DNA of 64,000 nucleotides from Dictyostelium firmibasis (lineage: Eukaryota > Evosea > Eumycetozoa > Dictyosteliales > Dictyosteliaceae): positions 2,652,501 through 2,716,500 of the forward strand of contig CM069767.1 in assembly GCA_036169595.1 (NCBI GenBank). Direction: 5' to 3'. Positions 29,808-43,436 of this stretch are shown here, piece by piece. A program made the position numbers and the translations under genes. Position 1 is the first letter of the stretch. Every line of letters begins with the position of its first letter. The notes under the pieces were generated by a model. That model did not search any database and was not told the origin of the DNA. It saw only the letters and a list, made by a program, of their open reading frames with translations.

Positions 29808-32800
29808 ATGAAAAATGGTGGATTATTTTTAAAGGTAATTTTAATATCAATTATCATACAATTTTCAAACTCTCAAAGTTTATCAAACTCCGAAAAAAGC
29901 TGTTTGACGAACTTGACAAATAAAATTTCAAACTACAGGGATTCCAATACGTGGTGCACCTCTTTTACTTGTGACCTATCTCCAGACTCTTCATATTTAT
30001 ATATCAAAAAATTAAAATTGGAAAATACTAATGGAGCAACCGCAAGTTTATTTTATTCCGACTTTAGTTGCTTCTTAAATTTGAGTTCATTGTAAGTATT
30101 AAATATATTTTAATTTCTTTTTTTATAGACAAATAATTTATTAATTTTAATTTCTTTTCGAATAGGGATTTAACTTATTACACTTTGAGCTATAGTTCAT
30201 TTTTTGGAGAAAGTACTCAAAAAGGTTTGGCAATATCAATCATGTTAAACAAAACCTTTAATCTAGATTTTCCAAAATATGTTAACTTTCCAACAACATC
30301 TTTGTATGTATTATTTTTTATATCAAAATGAAAAAAAAATTATTTAAAAACCAAAACTAAAAAAAAAAACTACCTGCATTTGAAATTAAAAAGGTCATTT
30401 GTTTTGGCAAATACTCCCTTCACTGTTTCAAAATTCAACGCAAGTTCTATTGGAAATCTAAAAACTTTAATTTTTTCGACCGAATTATCTGCAATACCTA
30501 GCAGCATGAATCTTCCAATTTTAAACAATGATTTAACATCAAACACTATTATTCACCTAGAGAATTTTCAATTTCTCACAAGAGATGTACCCAACCTTAA
30601 TAATTTTAACATCACCACTTTGTATGTATTTTTTAATGATCTTTAAAAAAAATCAAATAATAAAAAGAAAGGTAATAAATATTAATATTAAAAAATCTAT
30701 TAGAGGTTTGGTTTTACAACAAAATATAACAGGAACAGATAACTTTCCTACATTCACAACCATTCAAAATTTTTATTTACTTATTAATGAAACACAAACT
30801 ATTAACTTCCCTGATATTTTTAAAATGAGTAATAAAATCGAAAATGCGTAGGTATCCATTAATAGTTCAAATAATTATTTAAAATATTAACATTTTCATT
30901 TAAGTGATTTGACAGGAAAATTTAATATTCCTACCTCTATTATAGATATAACACCTTCTTCAAATTTAAAAACTTTGTAAGTTTTTTATTTATTTGTTTA
31001 TTAATTTATTTTTTCGAGCATCCTTTATTAACAAATCAATTATATTGGTCGTTTCCTTAGGAGATTCACACAATTAACTTCAGGAATATATAATAATTTT
31101 GCCTATCCGCAACCAAGAGGTTTCCCATTGATTCTTCCACAATCAATTCAATATATTGATATGCCAAAATCAGGTATTGATTTACCACAATTAGATACAT
31201 TACCAAATTTAGCATATATTAATTTTCAAGGAAATTCTATCAATGGATATTTACCTTCAAAAATTAGCCCATCTATTAAATTAATGTAAGAATAAGAGTT
31301 TTTTTTGAAATTGTTTAAAAAACATTTCTTTAACATTTCTTTTACTATTTCAATTTTAAAACAATAGGGATCTTTCGGGAAATTCTATAACTGGAACAAT
31401 TCCATCACTTTACTGTAATACTATGATTAACGTTGGAAATAATCAAATCAGTGGGTCTTTACCAGAATGCTTCCAATGTAATGTGTTAAAATAATATTTT
31501 ACTTCATGTGATGATCATTTTCTAATTATTTTTTTTTTGAAAAAAAAAATAAATAAATAAAAAAAAAAGGTTACTACGCAACTCAGCAAATTTTATTTGT
31601 GTATTTTATTGGTAATCCAAATTTAAATGTAGCAGGACCATGTACTTTAAAAGCAATTCCAAATTTCATTTTAGATCCAGCCACTAAAATATTTAAGTTA
31701 TGGGGTTCAAACTTAGGATACTCTTATCCTGCTTCTTCTGCAAATGTTTCATTTACATCAATTTTAGCCATAAATTCAGAGTTTGTTGGTACCTATAACG
31801 ATTCAATGACTGCATCAATTATAAAATTTGCTTTCATGGGTTCAAATTATACATTAGCCTTAACCCCAACAGCTCCTAACATTATTAATATCAGTGGAAA
31901 TGGTGTTTCGTCATACACATTTAATGGTCAATACTTTTCCTATAATAAAAGCGACATATCGATTACAGTTGGAGGATCTGCATGTCAAATAACCAGTGCA
32001 GCTTTTTCATCCGTAGTTTGCACAGGTGCAACTTTCCAAAATGGTTCTGAACTAGTGGTAATTTTTAGAGTAGGAGATCTTTCAACCCAAGTTTCGCTGA
32101 TATCTGGTGCGTCATTTAATGCTGTTGCAATGTGCTCGCATAGTTGTAATCATGGTTTTTGTAGTACTGTTGGAAGTGTGGGTAAATGTGTATGTGACCC
32201 AACATATGTAGGTAGTGATTGTTCAATTTCAAACCCATGTGCATCAACTTGTTTGAATGGGGGCAATTGTGACTATTTATATGGATCATGCAATTGTACG
32301 TCAAATTGGGTAGGTAGTGATTGTAGTACACCATATATACCATGTGTGGATGTTTGTCTCAATGGCCTATGTAATAATCAAACAGGTAAATGTGTTTGTA
32401 TAATTGGTTGGTCAGGAAAAACATGTGAAGAAGTTTCACTCGATTGCCCAAAGAATTGTAGTTTTTCAACTGGAGGTGGTGTTTGTAATCGTACAATTGG
32501 TGAATGTATATGTAATTCAAACTATCAATCAAGTGATTGTAGCTTACCTTATGTTCAGTGTAATAATGATTGTAATAGAATTTCAAATGTTGGAAATAAA
32601 TGCAATAACCAAACTGGTGCATGTACCTGTTCAACAAATTGGCAAGGTACTTCTTGTGAATTCCCAAGCCAATACATTTCATCGATTCAACCCACAACTA
32701 CTGAAGGTGGATTTGTTTTAATTTATGGTTGGTTTGGTGGTAGTGGCGATCATAGCAATTTAATTGTAATGATTGGAACATTAGAATGCAGTGTAAATTT

Positions 32801-34076
32801 AATTAATGAATCTTTAATTAATTGTACAATCGGTAGTGGTTCAGGAACCAAATCAGTTTCAATTCAACAAAATGGCTACACATACACGGGAAAAGATATT
32901 TTTCACTACACCGATATTACCTATAAATGCCCTAATGATTGCTCTGGACATGGAACCTGTAACAATTTAGTAGGTCAATGTAAATGCTATATTGGATGGG
33001 GTGGTTTTGATTGTAATGCTAAGAACACAATTCAATCACCTTCAACATCAACAACATCAACTTCTACATCCTCTTCAACTACTACTACCACTGGTACTTC
33101 AACCCCTGAGCCAACAAAAGATCCAATAGTTATTCCAGAGACTACAACAAAAGTTAATACAACTATTGGTTCAGCAATAATTAATAATGAAGAAACATCA
33201 TATGAAATTAGAATTATATCATTAGTAGAAATGGATTACAATGGTGTTGCAGTTAAAACAATGAACTTAACAGAGAAATGGGATGTTGAAAAATTAACAC
33301 AAAACAATACATTCGTTTTCATGCAAAAACTGAATGGTACAAATTGTACAGTGACATATTCAATTGAAGAGGTTGAAAAAACGAGAGATTATAATTTTGC
33401 AGGATTAGATTTAACATTGGATGCCGGTGGTATTAAAATTACGGTTAAAATTGAAAACTATCAATATTTAAATTCATTAAATACACTACAACTTCAATTT
33501 GAATCATTAGTTGGTTCAACAAATAAGAATAGTGATGTTAATGATGATTGTAATAAAGAGAATTTATCAGTTGATACAAATGAAATGAATAAAGATCAAC
33601 TATTAAATTATATAACAATTTCAAAAGATCAAAAAATATTATATGGTAGATTTATTAATAGAGTAATTAGTGATACTAGACCAACATTTATTACAACATC
33701 AATTGTTTCAAATAAGGAAAATTCAGTTATACTTGGTTTAAATTTACCACATTGCATAGATTCTTGTTTAATTGATCCTGGTATGTTTTTTTTTTTTTTT
33801 TTTTTTTTATTTAAAAACTCTAATTTTTATTTTTATTTTTATTTTATTTTTTTAGATTTCTCTGTTTTAGTTTCATCATCTTATAAAACTTGTGGTGATT
33901 CCGATGAATCAGGTAGACCAGCTTGGTTTTTACCGGTAGTTATTGTCGTACCTTGTGTTGCTGTTGCTTCAATAATTATTATTGGTGCTGTAATTTATAG
34001 AAAAAATAGAATGGCCATTTTACTTGCTAAGGATAAATATTCATTTAGTCTTAGGAAATTATCTAGAAACAAATAA
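29808..34076 (+). CDS. comC-like EGF/LRR transmembrane receptor
   Basis: Nine exons: 29808-30091, 30166-30303, 30394-30621, 30704-30847, 30905-30976, 31061-31285, 31368-31477, 31570-33780, 33856-34076. Together they keep one frame and give 1210 residues. Order: signal peptide (FLKVILISIIIQFSNSQS); an N-terminal leucine-rich repeat-like region spread over exons 1-7 (for example LDLSGNSITGTIPSLYC); a stalk; then six EGF-like modules such as CNHGFCSTVGSVGKCVC and CSGHGTCNNLVGQCKC. A TIG/IPT-like segment (YISSIQPTTTEGGFVLIYGW) lies between EGF 5 and 6. A Thr/Ser-rich spacer, the comC-type juxtamembrane domain, one membrane helix (PVVIVVPCVAVASIIIIGAV) and a short basic tail follow. The comC family acts in cell communication and adhesion during development. 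Introns 1-6 all fall after the second base of a codon. Confidence 0.88.
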
Positions 34077-34251
34077 ATCACAAAAATAAAAGAAAATTCA
34101 TTTTTTTCACCTGTAAAAAAATAGTCGAGTTTTTTATTTTTTTTTTTTTTTTAATTTTTTTTTTTTTTTTTTTTTCGTTTAAACTAAATTAATTTTTTAA
34201 TTTTTTTATAATTTTTTATAAATTTTGCATACCTGCACACTATTAGTGATC

Positions 34252-35214
34252 ATGTCTAAATTATTTAATAATTTATTATTGAAAACGAATAAGATACAAT
34301 CTATTCAATCATTTTCAACAAAACCTCAATCAAGCAATATTTTCAACAACAGTATTATTAAAAATGGAAATAGATTACCCACAAACCCCATTTTATATAA
34401 ATCACAACCATCATCATCTCCATTATTTATAAATAATATTTTTAAAAATGATAAAAATATTTTTATAATAAATAATTTTAATTATAATAAAATAAAATTT
34501 ACAACTCAAACCCCAAATCCTACTCCAAATCCAACTCCAAATCCAAATTCAAATCCAAATAATAATAATAATAATAATAATAGTAATAGTGATAATAGTA
34601 ATAATAACAATAATAATAATAATGATTTTAAAGAAGAGCAAAAAAAAATATTACAAGAAAAGAATAAAACTATTGGATTATATGTTTTAATTACAATTAT
34701 TGGTATTTTAGGTTTATCATATGCAGCAGTACCATTGTATAGAATATTTTGTAGAGCCACTGGATATGGTGGTACTACAAGAGATGCGGATGAATTTGAT
34801 GTGACAAGGAAAAGAAATTTAGATAGAACTGTCTATCCAATTAAAGTTACATTCTCTGCATCGACTGCAAATAAAATTCCTTGGACATTTAAACCAACAC
34901 AAAGTACAATCGAATGTTTACCTGGCGAACCAGTTTTATGTTTTTATAGAGCAACTAACAATACTGACACTCCAATCATTGGTGTTGCCACTTACAATAT
35001 CACTCCAATGAAAGCTGGTGCTTATTTCACTAAAATTCAATGTTTTTGTTTCGATGAACAACGTATTAATGCTCATGAAACAATTGATATGCCTGTATTA
35101 TTTGTAATTGAACCTGAACTCCTTGATGATAAAAATATGAAAGGTGTTTCTGATATAACATTATCTTATACTTTCTTTAAATCAAATGATCAAGGTGAAT
35201 TAGAAGAAATTTAA
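34252..35214 (+). CDS. cox11: Cytochrome c oxidase assembly protein COX11
   Basis: A 320-residue single exon starting at the ATG of MSKLFNNLLLKTNKIQSIQS, a basic, acid-free presequence suited to mitochondrial import. An Asn/Pro-rich insert (about residues 83-125) precedes the single inner-membrane helix (TIGLYVLITIIGILGLSYAA). The soluble copper-binding domain follows: AVPLYRIFCRATGYGG, then IPWTFKPTQ, and the copper ligands KIQCFCFDEQ with CFCF at 264-267, ending in ITLSYTFFKS. COX11 delivers copper to the CuB site of cytochrome oxidase from the intermembrane space. All copper-binding Cys are present. Confidence 0.96.
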   Translation: MSKLFNNLLLKTNKIQSIQSFSTKPQSSNIFNNSIIKNGNRLPTNPILYKSQPSSSPLFINNIFKNDKNIFIINNFNYNKIKFTTQTPNPTPNPTPNPNSNPNNNNNNNNSNSDNSNNNNNNNNDFKEEQKKILQEKNKTIGLYVLITIIGILGLSYAAVPLYRIFCRATGYGGTTRDADEFDVTRKRNLDRTVYPIKVTFSASTANKIPWTFKPTQSTIECLPGEPVLCFYRATNNTDTPIIGVATYNITPMKAGAYFTKIQCFCFDEQRINAHETIDMPVLFVIEPELLDDKNMKGVSDITLSYTFFKSNDQGELEEI

Positions 35215-35451
35215 GTTGAAAAAAGAGAACCAATTTAAAAAAATAGAATAAAATAAAAAATAAAAAAATAAAAAAAAAGATTTAATTAAAGTTTAAAAAA
35301 AAAAAAAGTTAAATAAATGATATTTTTTTTTTTTTTTTTTTTTTATTATTTCTCTATAATTAATATAGTTATCAAGGTATTGGATATGTATATTATTATT
35401 ATTTTAGTTTGGGTTTTTTTTTTTAAATATTTTGTTTTTTTTTTATTAATT

Positions 35452-36936
<1,485 letters not shown>

Positions 36937-37674
36937 TTCTTTATACTTTAAATTCTTTTTTTAATGTTTTTTCTTTTATTTTTTTTTTTTTTCTAAAAAT
37001 TATTATTTTTGAAGTATTGTTACAATTGTTCTTTTTTTATTTATTTTTTTTTTTCTTTGTTTTTTTCCTGGTTTTATTTGCTTTTACTTAAATAATATTA
37101 TAGTTTTTATATATAGTTTTTAAAACTATAATTTTAATGTTTTGTTATTAATTTGAAATTATAAAATAAAATTATTAATATTAATTCTTTCTCTATGGGG
37201 TTTTTTTTTATTTGTTTTTTATATTTTTATTCAAATTTTATTTTGTGTGGTGTGTTGTTGTTGTATGTGTGAGGAGTGGGTGTGGAAATAAAGTTGTTAT
37301 TGTTTCTACAAACTGTATGTGTATGTCTATGTATTTTTTTTTTTTTTTTTGTTTGATAATTTAATATAAAATTTATAAAAAAAAAAAAAAGACGATGAAT
37401 AAATTATTATTTTGATATATATATTTTTGTTTTATATTATTTATTTCTATGTGTTCAGTCGCCTGTTTTTTATTTTTATTAGATTGAAAAAAAACAATAA
37501 AAAAAAATAAAATAATAAATTAATCTAAAAAATAAATAAAAAATAAATAAATAAATAAAAATAAATACTTTTAAAGATCTTTTAGTTTTTTAAAAAATTA
37601 AAATTAAAAAAAAAATAAAAAATAAAAAAAATAAAAAATTTAAATTATTTTTTTTTCATGTTCATGTTCCACAC

Positions 37675-37726
<52 letters not shown>

Positions 37727-38317
37727 GAGAAACCACTAAAGAACACAATCAATGTGGTTTTAAAAAAATATATATTTATTATTAAATATTATTAATAAAT
37801 TTATGTGAATTATAATATTATCTTTCATACACAGGTCTTTTTTTTTAGTTAAAACAAAAAAAAAAAAAAAAAAAAAAAAGTTTTGATTTCTTTTTAATCC
37901 CGTTAAAAAATGCGCCAGGTGGTCAAAAATAAAATAAAATAAAATAAACAACTACTACTTACATATTAGATTATTATTTTTTTTAGTTTTTTATTTATAT
38001 TATTTATTTATTTATTTATTTATTTATCTTTTTTTATTATTTTTGTTTTATTGTATGGTGTATATATATATGGATAATATTATTTTTTATTTGCAATATA
38101 AAAAAAATTGAACTGGTGTTATCTAATTAATTATTTTCAACCATTTAAAAAAATAAAAAATAAAAAATAAAAAAATAAAATAAAAAAAATAATAAAAAAA
38201 AAAAAAAAAAATAAAAAAATTTATAAAAAAAAAAAAGAAGACCAATTATGAAGAGTGCAATTGCATCATAATTCGAGACGAACAATTTGGCAAAAATTTT
38301 CAAAGAAATGCATTAAA

Positions 38318-38353
<36 letters not shown>

Positions 38354-38661
38354 ACATTTTTGAAATAAGAAATAATATCTTTATATAAAATACCATCACA
38401 ACAAATTAGTTTTATAAAATATTTTGATTCGGGGGGTTTTTTTTTTTTTTTTTTTTTTTTATATTTCTTTTTTATTCATTATATTAGATTTATTATTTTA
38501 TTATTTTATTTATTTTTTATTTTATTTTAAAATTTTTTTTTTTTTTTCTTTTTTTTTTTTTTTTACGGCACGAACGAAACTTTTTTTTTTATTTTCTATT
38601 TATTTTTTTTATTTTTTTTGAATATTTAATTTAAAAAAGTTAAGAATAAAAAAATAAAAAA
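36937..38661. other. Divergent intergenic region (syntaxin / methyltransferase promoters)
   Basis: A/T homopolymers with a G/T-rich island at about 37245-37330 (tgtggtgtgttgttgttgta ... gaggagtgggtgtgg), which is the only guanine-rich block, and small islands at 37725-37760 and 38240-38300. No coding potential beyond Phe/Lys strings. Confidence 0.65.
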
Positions 38662-40482
38662 ATGATAAATACTTTATTCATTTTTAAATATAATAATAAA
38701 CAATTATTTTCAAATTCTATTATATCATCACAAAGATTATATTCAATCACAAAAAAATCTAAAAATTTAAAAAAACCAATTGAACATGTAAATAAACCAT
38801 CAATATCAAATGAAGAATCATTATTCCAAATATTTGAAAAATATGAATTTAATAAAAGGGAACTATCTAATCAAACCATTTGGTTACCAATTTTAAAAAC
38901 TCAAAATTATAATTTCAATCCTCTGAATCCAAAAGACTCTGATATCTATCATCAAAACTTTGATTTTAAATTATTGAATACATTTAAACAAAATCTATCT
39001 AAAGAATTAAGATCAATAAATAAAGATGATCCAAAAAAACTACAAAAACAAAAAGAAATTTTCAAAATTGAAAAATCATTATTTATTACGGAAGCAAATC
39101 AACAATCACCACAATTACAATCACAATCACAGCAGCAACAACAACAACAACAACAACAACAATATAGTTTAAAACCAATTTCAGCTAATATTGAAAAACC
39201 TGAGGATTTTTTAGATATAGATAAATGTAAACCATTAAAATCTTATTTAAGTAAAAGTATATATAGTATGAATCAAATTATTGGTAATGATGATCATAAT
39301 AATATAGCATTAGTATGGACTCAACAAATTTTACCAAACAGTTATAGAATTCAAAGATCACCAAATAGTTCAATAAAAGATTTAGCCACCGAATGTTTTA
39401 ATTATCTTTATCCAATTTTAAATTTTTTGAATTACATTTATAGAGATCAATTTTCTTATGTATTTCATCCAATTACAAATTGTAGAGAGGATGATGATAA
39501 TGAAAAGGAATTAAAATTAAAAGTAAAAAAAATTCGTAGAGCTGTTGAATCAAAAATTGAGGATGCTAGAAAAAGAATTTATAAACAACAATTTAATCCA
39601 CTCAAAGAAACAGTTGGTATTGTTTATGATAATATTACTAATTTAAATGGTTTAAATCAATTTATATCAAATAATAATAATAATAATACCAATAATGATA
39701 TAGAAGAAAAGAAGAATAATAGCAATAATAAAGTTTTATTTGTAATTCAATTATTATTAACAACAGAAACAAATGATTTATATGTATCAGTTGGTAAAAC
39801 CAATCATACAGATGGTAAAGGTTGGTCATACCCACTACCATACCCTCAAGGTGTTGTATCACTTGAACGTGACACAAAACCACCAAGTAGAGCATATAAA
39901 AAATTAATTGAAGCTTTTCAATTAATGGGTACAACACCATTACCTGGTTCAAGAATCGTTGAATTAGGTAGTTCACCAGGTGGTTGGACTTCAATTATAA
40001 ATCGTCTTCATAATAACAATTATGGTGAAGAATCAGAATTTAACGAGGAATCACCAGAATCACCAGAATCATCAGAATTATCAGAGTCACTACATGGTGC
40101 ACCATTTGAAATTCATTCAATTGATAGAGTAAAATTAGCTCCACAATTTAATAAATGTAAAAATATTCATCAATATCAAGAGAATGGCATGAAATGGTTA
40201 CCACCAAATTTTTTAGAAGGTTTAGATAGAAGACCAGTTAATTGGTTATTAAATGATATGGCAGTAGCACCAAAAAATAGTTTAGAGACTTTAGAGAGAT
40301 GGATTAAAGATAAACATGCTCAATATTTCATTTGGGCTATTAAATTCACTGGTGAAGAATCTTATAAATCAATAGTTTTAGATTCCTATAGTTTAATGGA
40401 AAAATATAATATTAAAGATTTTAAAATTAAACATTTAACATATCAAGGTAATGAAATTATGTTAATGGGTAAAATTTATTAA
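38662..40482 (+). CDS. Mitochondrial FtsJ/RlmM-like rRNA methyltransferase
   Basis: A 606-residue single exon. The N terminus (MINTLFIFKYNNKQLFSNSI, then SQRLYSITKKSKNLKK) is a mitochondrial-type presequence. The C-terminal third is an FtsJ fold: SAM-binding VELGSSPGGW (about 433-442), acidic DRVK after motif II, NDMAVAP with Asp at about 532, and the late Lys in WAIKF (about 561). The order VELGxxPGGW - WLxxDM - K resembles the bacterial RlmM family, which 2'-O-methylates C2498 in the peptidyl-transferase centre of 23S rRNA. The middle is helical with a Gln run (about 153-167) and an acidic insert. I infer a mitochondrial large-subunit rRNA target. A different FtsJ subgroup is possible. Confidence 0.8.
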   Translation: MINTLFIFKYNNKQLFSNSIISSQRLYSITKKSKNLKKPIEHVNKPSISNEESLFQIFEKYEFNKRELSNQTIWLPILKTQNYNFNPLNPKDSDIYHQNFDFKLLNTFKQNLSKELRSINKDDPKKLQKQKEIFKIEKSLFITEANQQSPQLQSQSQQQQQQQQQQQYSLKPISANIEKPEDFLDIDKCKPLKSYLSKSIYSMNQIIGNDDHNNIALVWTQQILPNSYRIQRSPNSSIKDLATECFNYLYPILNFLNYIYRDQFSYVFHPITNCREDDDNEKELKLKVKKIRRAVESKIEDARKRIYKQQFNPLKETVGIVYDNITNLNGLNQFISNNNNNNTNNDIEEKKNNSNNKVLFVIQLLLTTETNDLYVSVGKTNHTDGKGWSYPLPYPQGVVSLERDTKPPSRAYKKLIEAFQLMGTTPLPGSRIVELGSSPGGWTSIINRLHNNNYGEESEFNEESPESPESSELSESLHGAPFEIHSIDRVKLAPQFNKCKNIHQYQENGMKWLPPNFLEGLDRRPVNWLLNDMAVAPKNSLETLERWIKDKHAQYFIWAIKFTGEESYKSIVLDSYSLMEKYNIKDFKIKHLTYQGNEIMLMGKIY

Positions 40483-40570
40483 TGAATTATAAAAATAAAA
40501 AAGTTTTTATTTTTAATTTATACTACAAAATGATTTTATTTGTTATTTTTTTTTTACACTGATTTTGTTT

Positions 40571-41871
40571 TTATGCAGTTAATAAAATTTCAAATGCATG
40601 ACTTGAACCGTTTTCTAAAACTCTAATGATTGGAGTATATTGACAACGTTTGTTGTTTGTTAAATATTGAGTAGCATGATCGAAAGCGAATTTCTTTTCA
40701 TTTGGAGATGATTTTGAACCGATCCAAGTATAGATTTCATTTCCTAAATCAATGATGAAAACATCTTCAGATTTCAATGAGGATTTATTGATTTTACCAC
40801 GTGAAACCTCTGTGAATTTAAGGGCACCAGAAGCGTCTGATAATTGGAATAAAGCTTTTTCAGATTTAGTTGGAGCGGTTTCATGTTTGGCAGCAATTGC
40901 ACCTTTACCACCTAAAAGTTTCCAAAATTCGTCTGGAATATCAGCATCGGTTTCAGAGTAAACCTCAACCTTTGGTAAACCTTTTCTTTCGGCATCGATT
41001 GCACGTGCAACTTCAGCTGCTTTAATCTTTTCTTGTGGACTTGATTTACTACCATTGAATTGATAAATGGTTAAACCTGCATCCAAAAGGAAACAATCAC
41101 CACTATTCAATGAACTGGTTGAAAGTGGTACTTGGGCAACTTTGGCACTCTTATCACCACTGATATGTAATAATCTTGGTTTATATTCAGTTGGTTTAAC
41201 ATGATTAAATCCTGATTCAACACCACCAGATAAAATGAAATATTTTGGGAACAATTCTAAAAAGCTTGGACTTTCAAATGATTGGCATTGACGATATTGA
41301 ACTGGAGCACCACCTAAAAAATCATCTAATTCAACTCTTTATAATATATAAAAAATATTTATATTAATTTTAATTTTTCTTAAATAAATTAATTATAAAA
41401 AAATAATAAAATAAAAATTTACGTTTTATAAGCAGCAGTTCCAGCTTCATCTTGTGTAGTGAAAGTACCTAAAAAGAAATGAATATCATGTTTAAGGGCA
41501 TTACCTTCTTTAAAGGTGTGTAAAATGATATAACTATCACCGTCATAGAATTTTCCATATGAGGCTTCAGGGACTGGAACAACTTTAAAGTTTTCAATTC
41601 TCCAGATTTTTAAACCTGGTTGGGTTCCAACACCCTTCCATTGAGCTTCAGTTGATGCAGCATCCAATCTACATTTCTTATCTAAATCTGTTCCAATTCC
41701 AGCTTTAATAATTTTTAAAAAAAAAAAATAATAAAAAAAAAAAAAATTTTTAATATTCGTTAGTTATTGAAAGAAGAGAAGAGAGAGAAATAAGAAGAAA
41801 AAAAAAAAAAAAAAAAAAAGAAACCTACCAACATTGGTGGCACTAATATCTAATTTTCTGTTTTTAATCAT
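40571..41871 (-). CDS. sevA: Severin, F-actin fragmenting protein
   Basis: Three exons on the minus strand, 41871-41829, 41702-41423 and 41336-40571, total 362 residues, exactly the known severin length. The start [14 protein letters not shown], the core [20 protein letters not shown] and the blocks [19 protein letters not shown] and [20 protein letters not shown] mark three gelsolin repeats. Severin cuts and caps actin filaments in a calcium-dependent way in the cytoplasm. The protein is nearly that of D. discoideum as I recall it, with scattered differences in the last repeat (for example HAFEILLTA at the end), which is one reason to think of a sister species. Two short introns use GTAGGT and GTAAAT donors. 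Confidence 0.97.
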
Positions 41872-42578
41872 TTTTGTATTTGTTTTTGAAATTGGTTTTT
41901 TAATTAATGATTTATTTTTGTAAAAAAAATTATAAAATAGTTTTTAAAAAAAAAGAAAAAAAAAAAAAAAAATAAATATCAAAAAAAAAAAAAAATAAAA
42001 AAAATAAAAAGTTTTTTTATTAAATGAAAAAATCCAATTTTCATATAAAAAAGTTTTCATTAGATCCTTTAACATTTTGGTGAACGATTGCCTTGAGATC
42101 TGGAGATATCACCAACTTTTTTTTTTTTTTTTTTTTTTTATTTATTATTTTTTTAAAAAAAAAAAAAAAACCTCCTTTAGTTTTTTTTTTATTATCATAA
42201 AATCATTGATTACTATCATTAATTTTTTTTTATTTTTTTAATATATTTTTAAAAATAAAAACTATTTGATACTTTTTTTACGATAAAGCTTTGATTTCTT
42301 TTGAATTGCCCGCAACCCCGAAAATGGTTTGTTGTTATAATTCAAAGTTTTTCTTTATTTAAAAAATTATAATAACAAAAAAAAAAATTATTGATAAATT
42401 CTTTTCTTATACTTTTTATATTTCCAATAGAGAACCATTTTTTTATTTTTTTTTATTTTTTATTTTTTTTTTTAATTTATTTTTCTTGGCGACTTTGGTG
42501 TTGTGGAATATCAATTAGTTCAAAAAAAAATTAAAATGACCTGTCATAATTTTTTTCTTTTTTTTTTTAATTTTTTTT

Positions 42579-42610
<32 letters not shown>

Positions 42611-42646
42611 CAATTTTAACTTCTTCTATAAATAAATAAAAACATA
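41872..42646. other. Divergent promoter region between sevA and the UIM gene
   Basis: A/T homopolymers with three mixed islands: 42056-42118 (tttggtgaacgattgccttg ...), 42275-42335 (acgataaagctttgatttct ... ccgcaaccccgaaaatgg) and 42485-42550. These are likely promoter elements. No gene seen. Confidence 0.6.
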
Positions 42647-43370
42647 ATGAGTAATAATAAAAATAATAATAATAATGATAATGGTAGCTTTGGTATTTGG
42701 GAAGAACCAGATGATGATTCAACCAATGAAAATGAGGAATTATTTAATAATTTAATAACTAAAACTACAAAGTTTATAGATGATGATGAAGAAGAGGAAG
42801 AATCTTCATGGGATAATTTATATGCTAAACATGTTGAAACTACTGGTACTACACAATCATTCAATAACAATACCAATAGTAATAATAATTTCCAAACAAC
42901 AAATATTTCAACATTAAATCCAAATTATAACACTAATAATAGAGGAGTTAGAACTCCAAGAGGTACAAAATCCAGTGAAGTATCATCATCATCATCATCA
43001 TCATCAACAACAATAACAACGACAACAAAAAAGAATGAAACAACTCACAAAGAAGTTAATAGTGACTTATCTGAGGGTTTCACTCTTATTGATTCTTCAA
43101 ATGACAGTAGCGCCAATAATAAAAACAATAACGAGGAAGATGATGATGATGAAGAGGAGTTCCCAACTCTTTCAAAAAAGAATCAAAAGAGAAAACCAAA
43201 GAAATCATTATCTCCAACTGTATCACCACAATCACCACCACAAGTACAACAACCAGTTTTAAAGGTTAATGAAAGCTCTCTGGATGTTAATCCATCCTCT
43301 GGTAAACAATCTTGGAGTGAATTATTAAAGAACGTAACAGATGAGGATATTAGTAATAATAACAATAGTA

Positions 43371-43436
<66 letters not shown>

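Noticed and set aside
34225-34251. Nine-codon upstream extension of cox11
   Set aside because: It has no ATG start; the first ATG (34252) begins a proper mitochondrial presequence.
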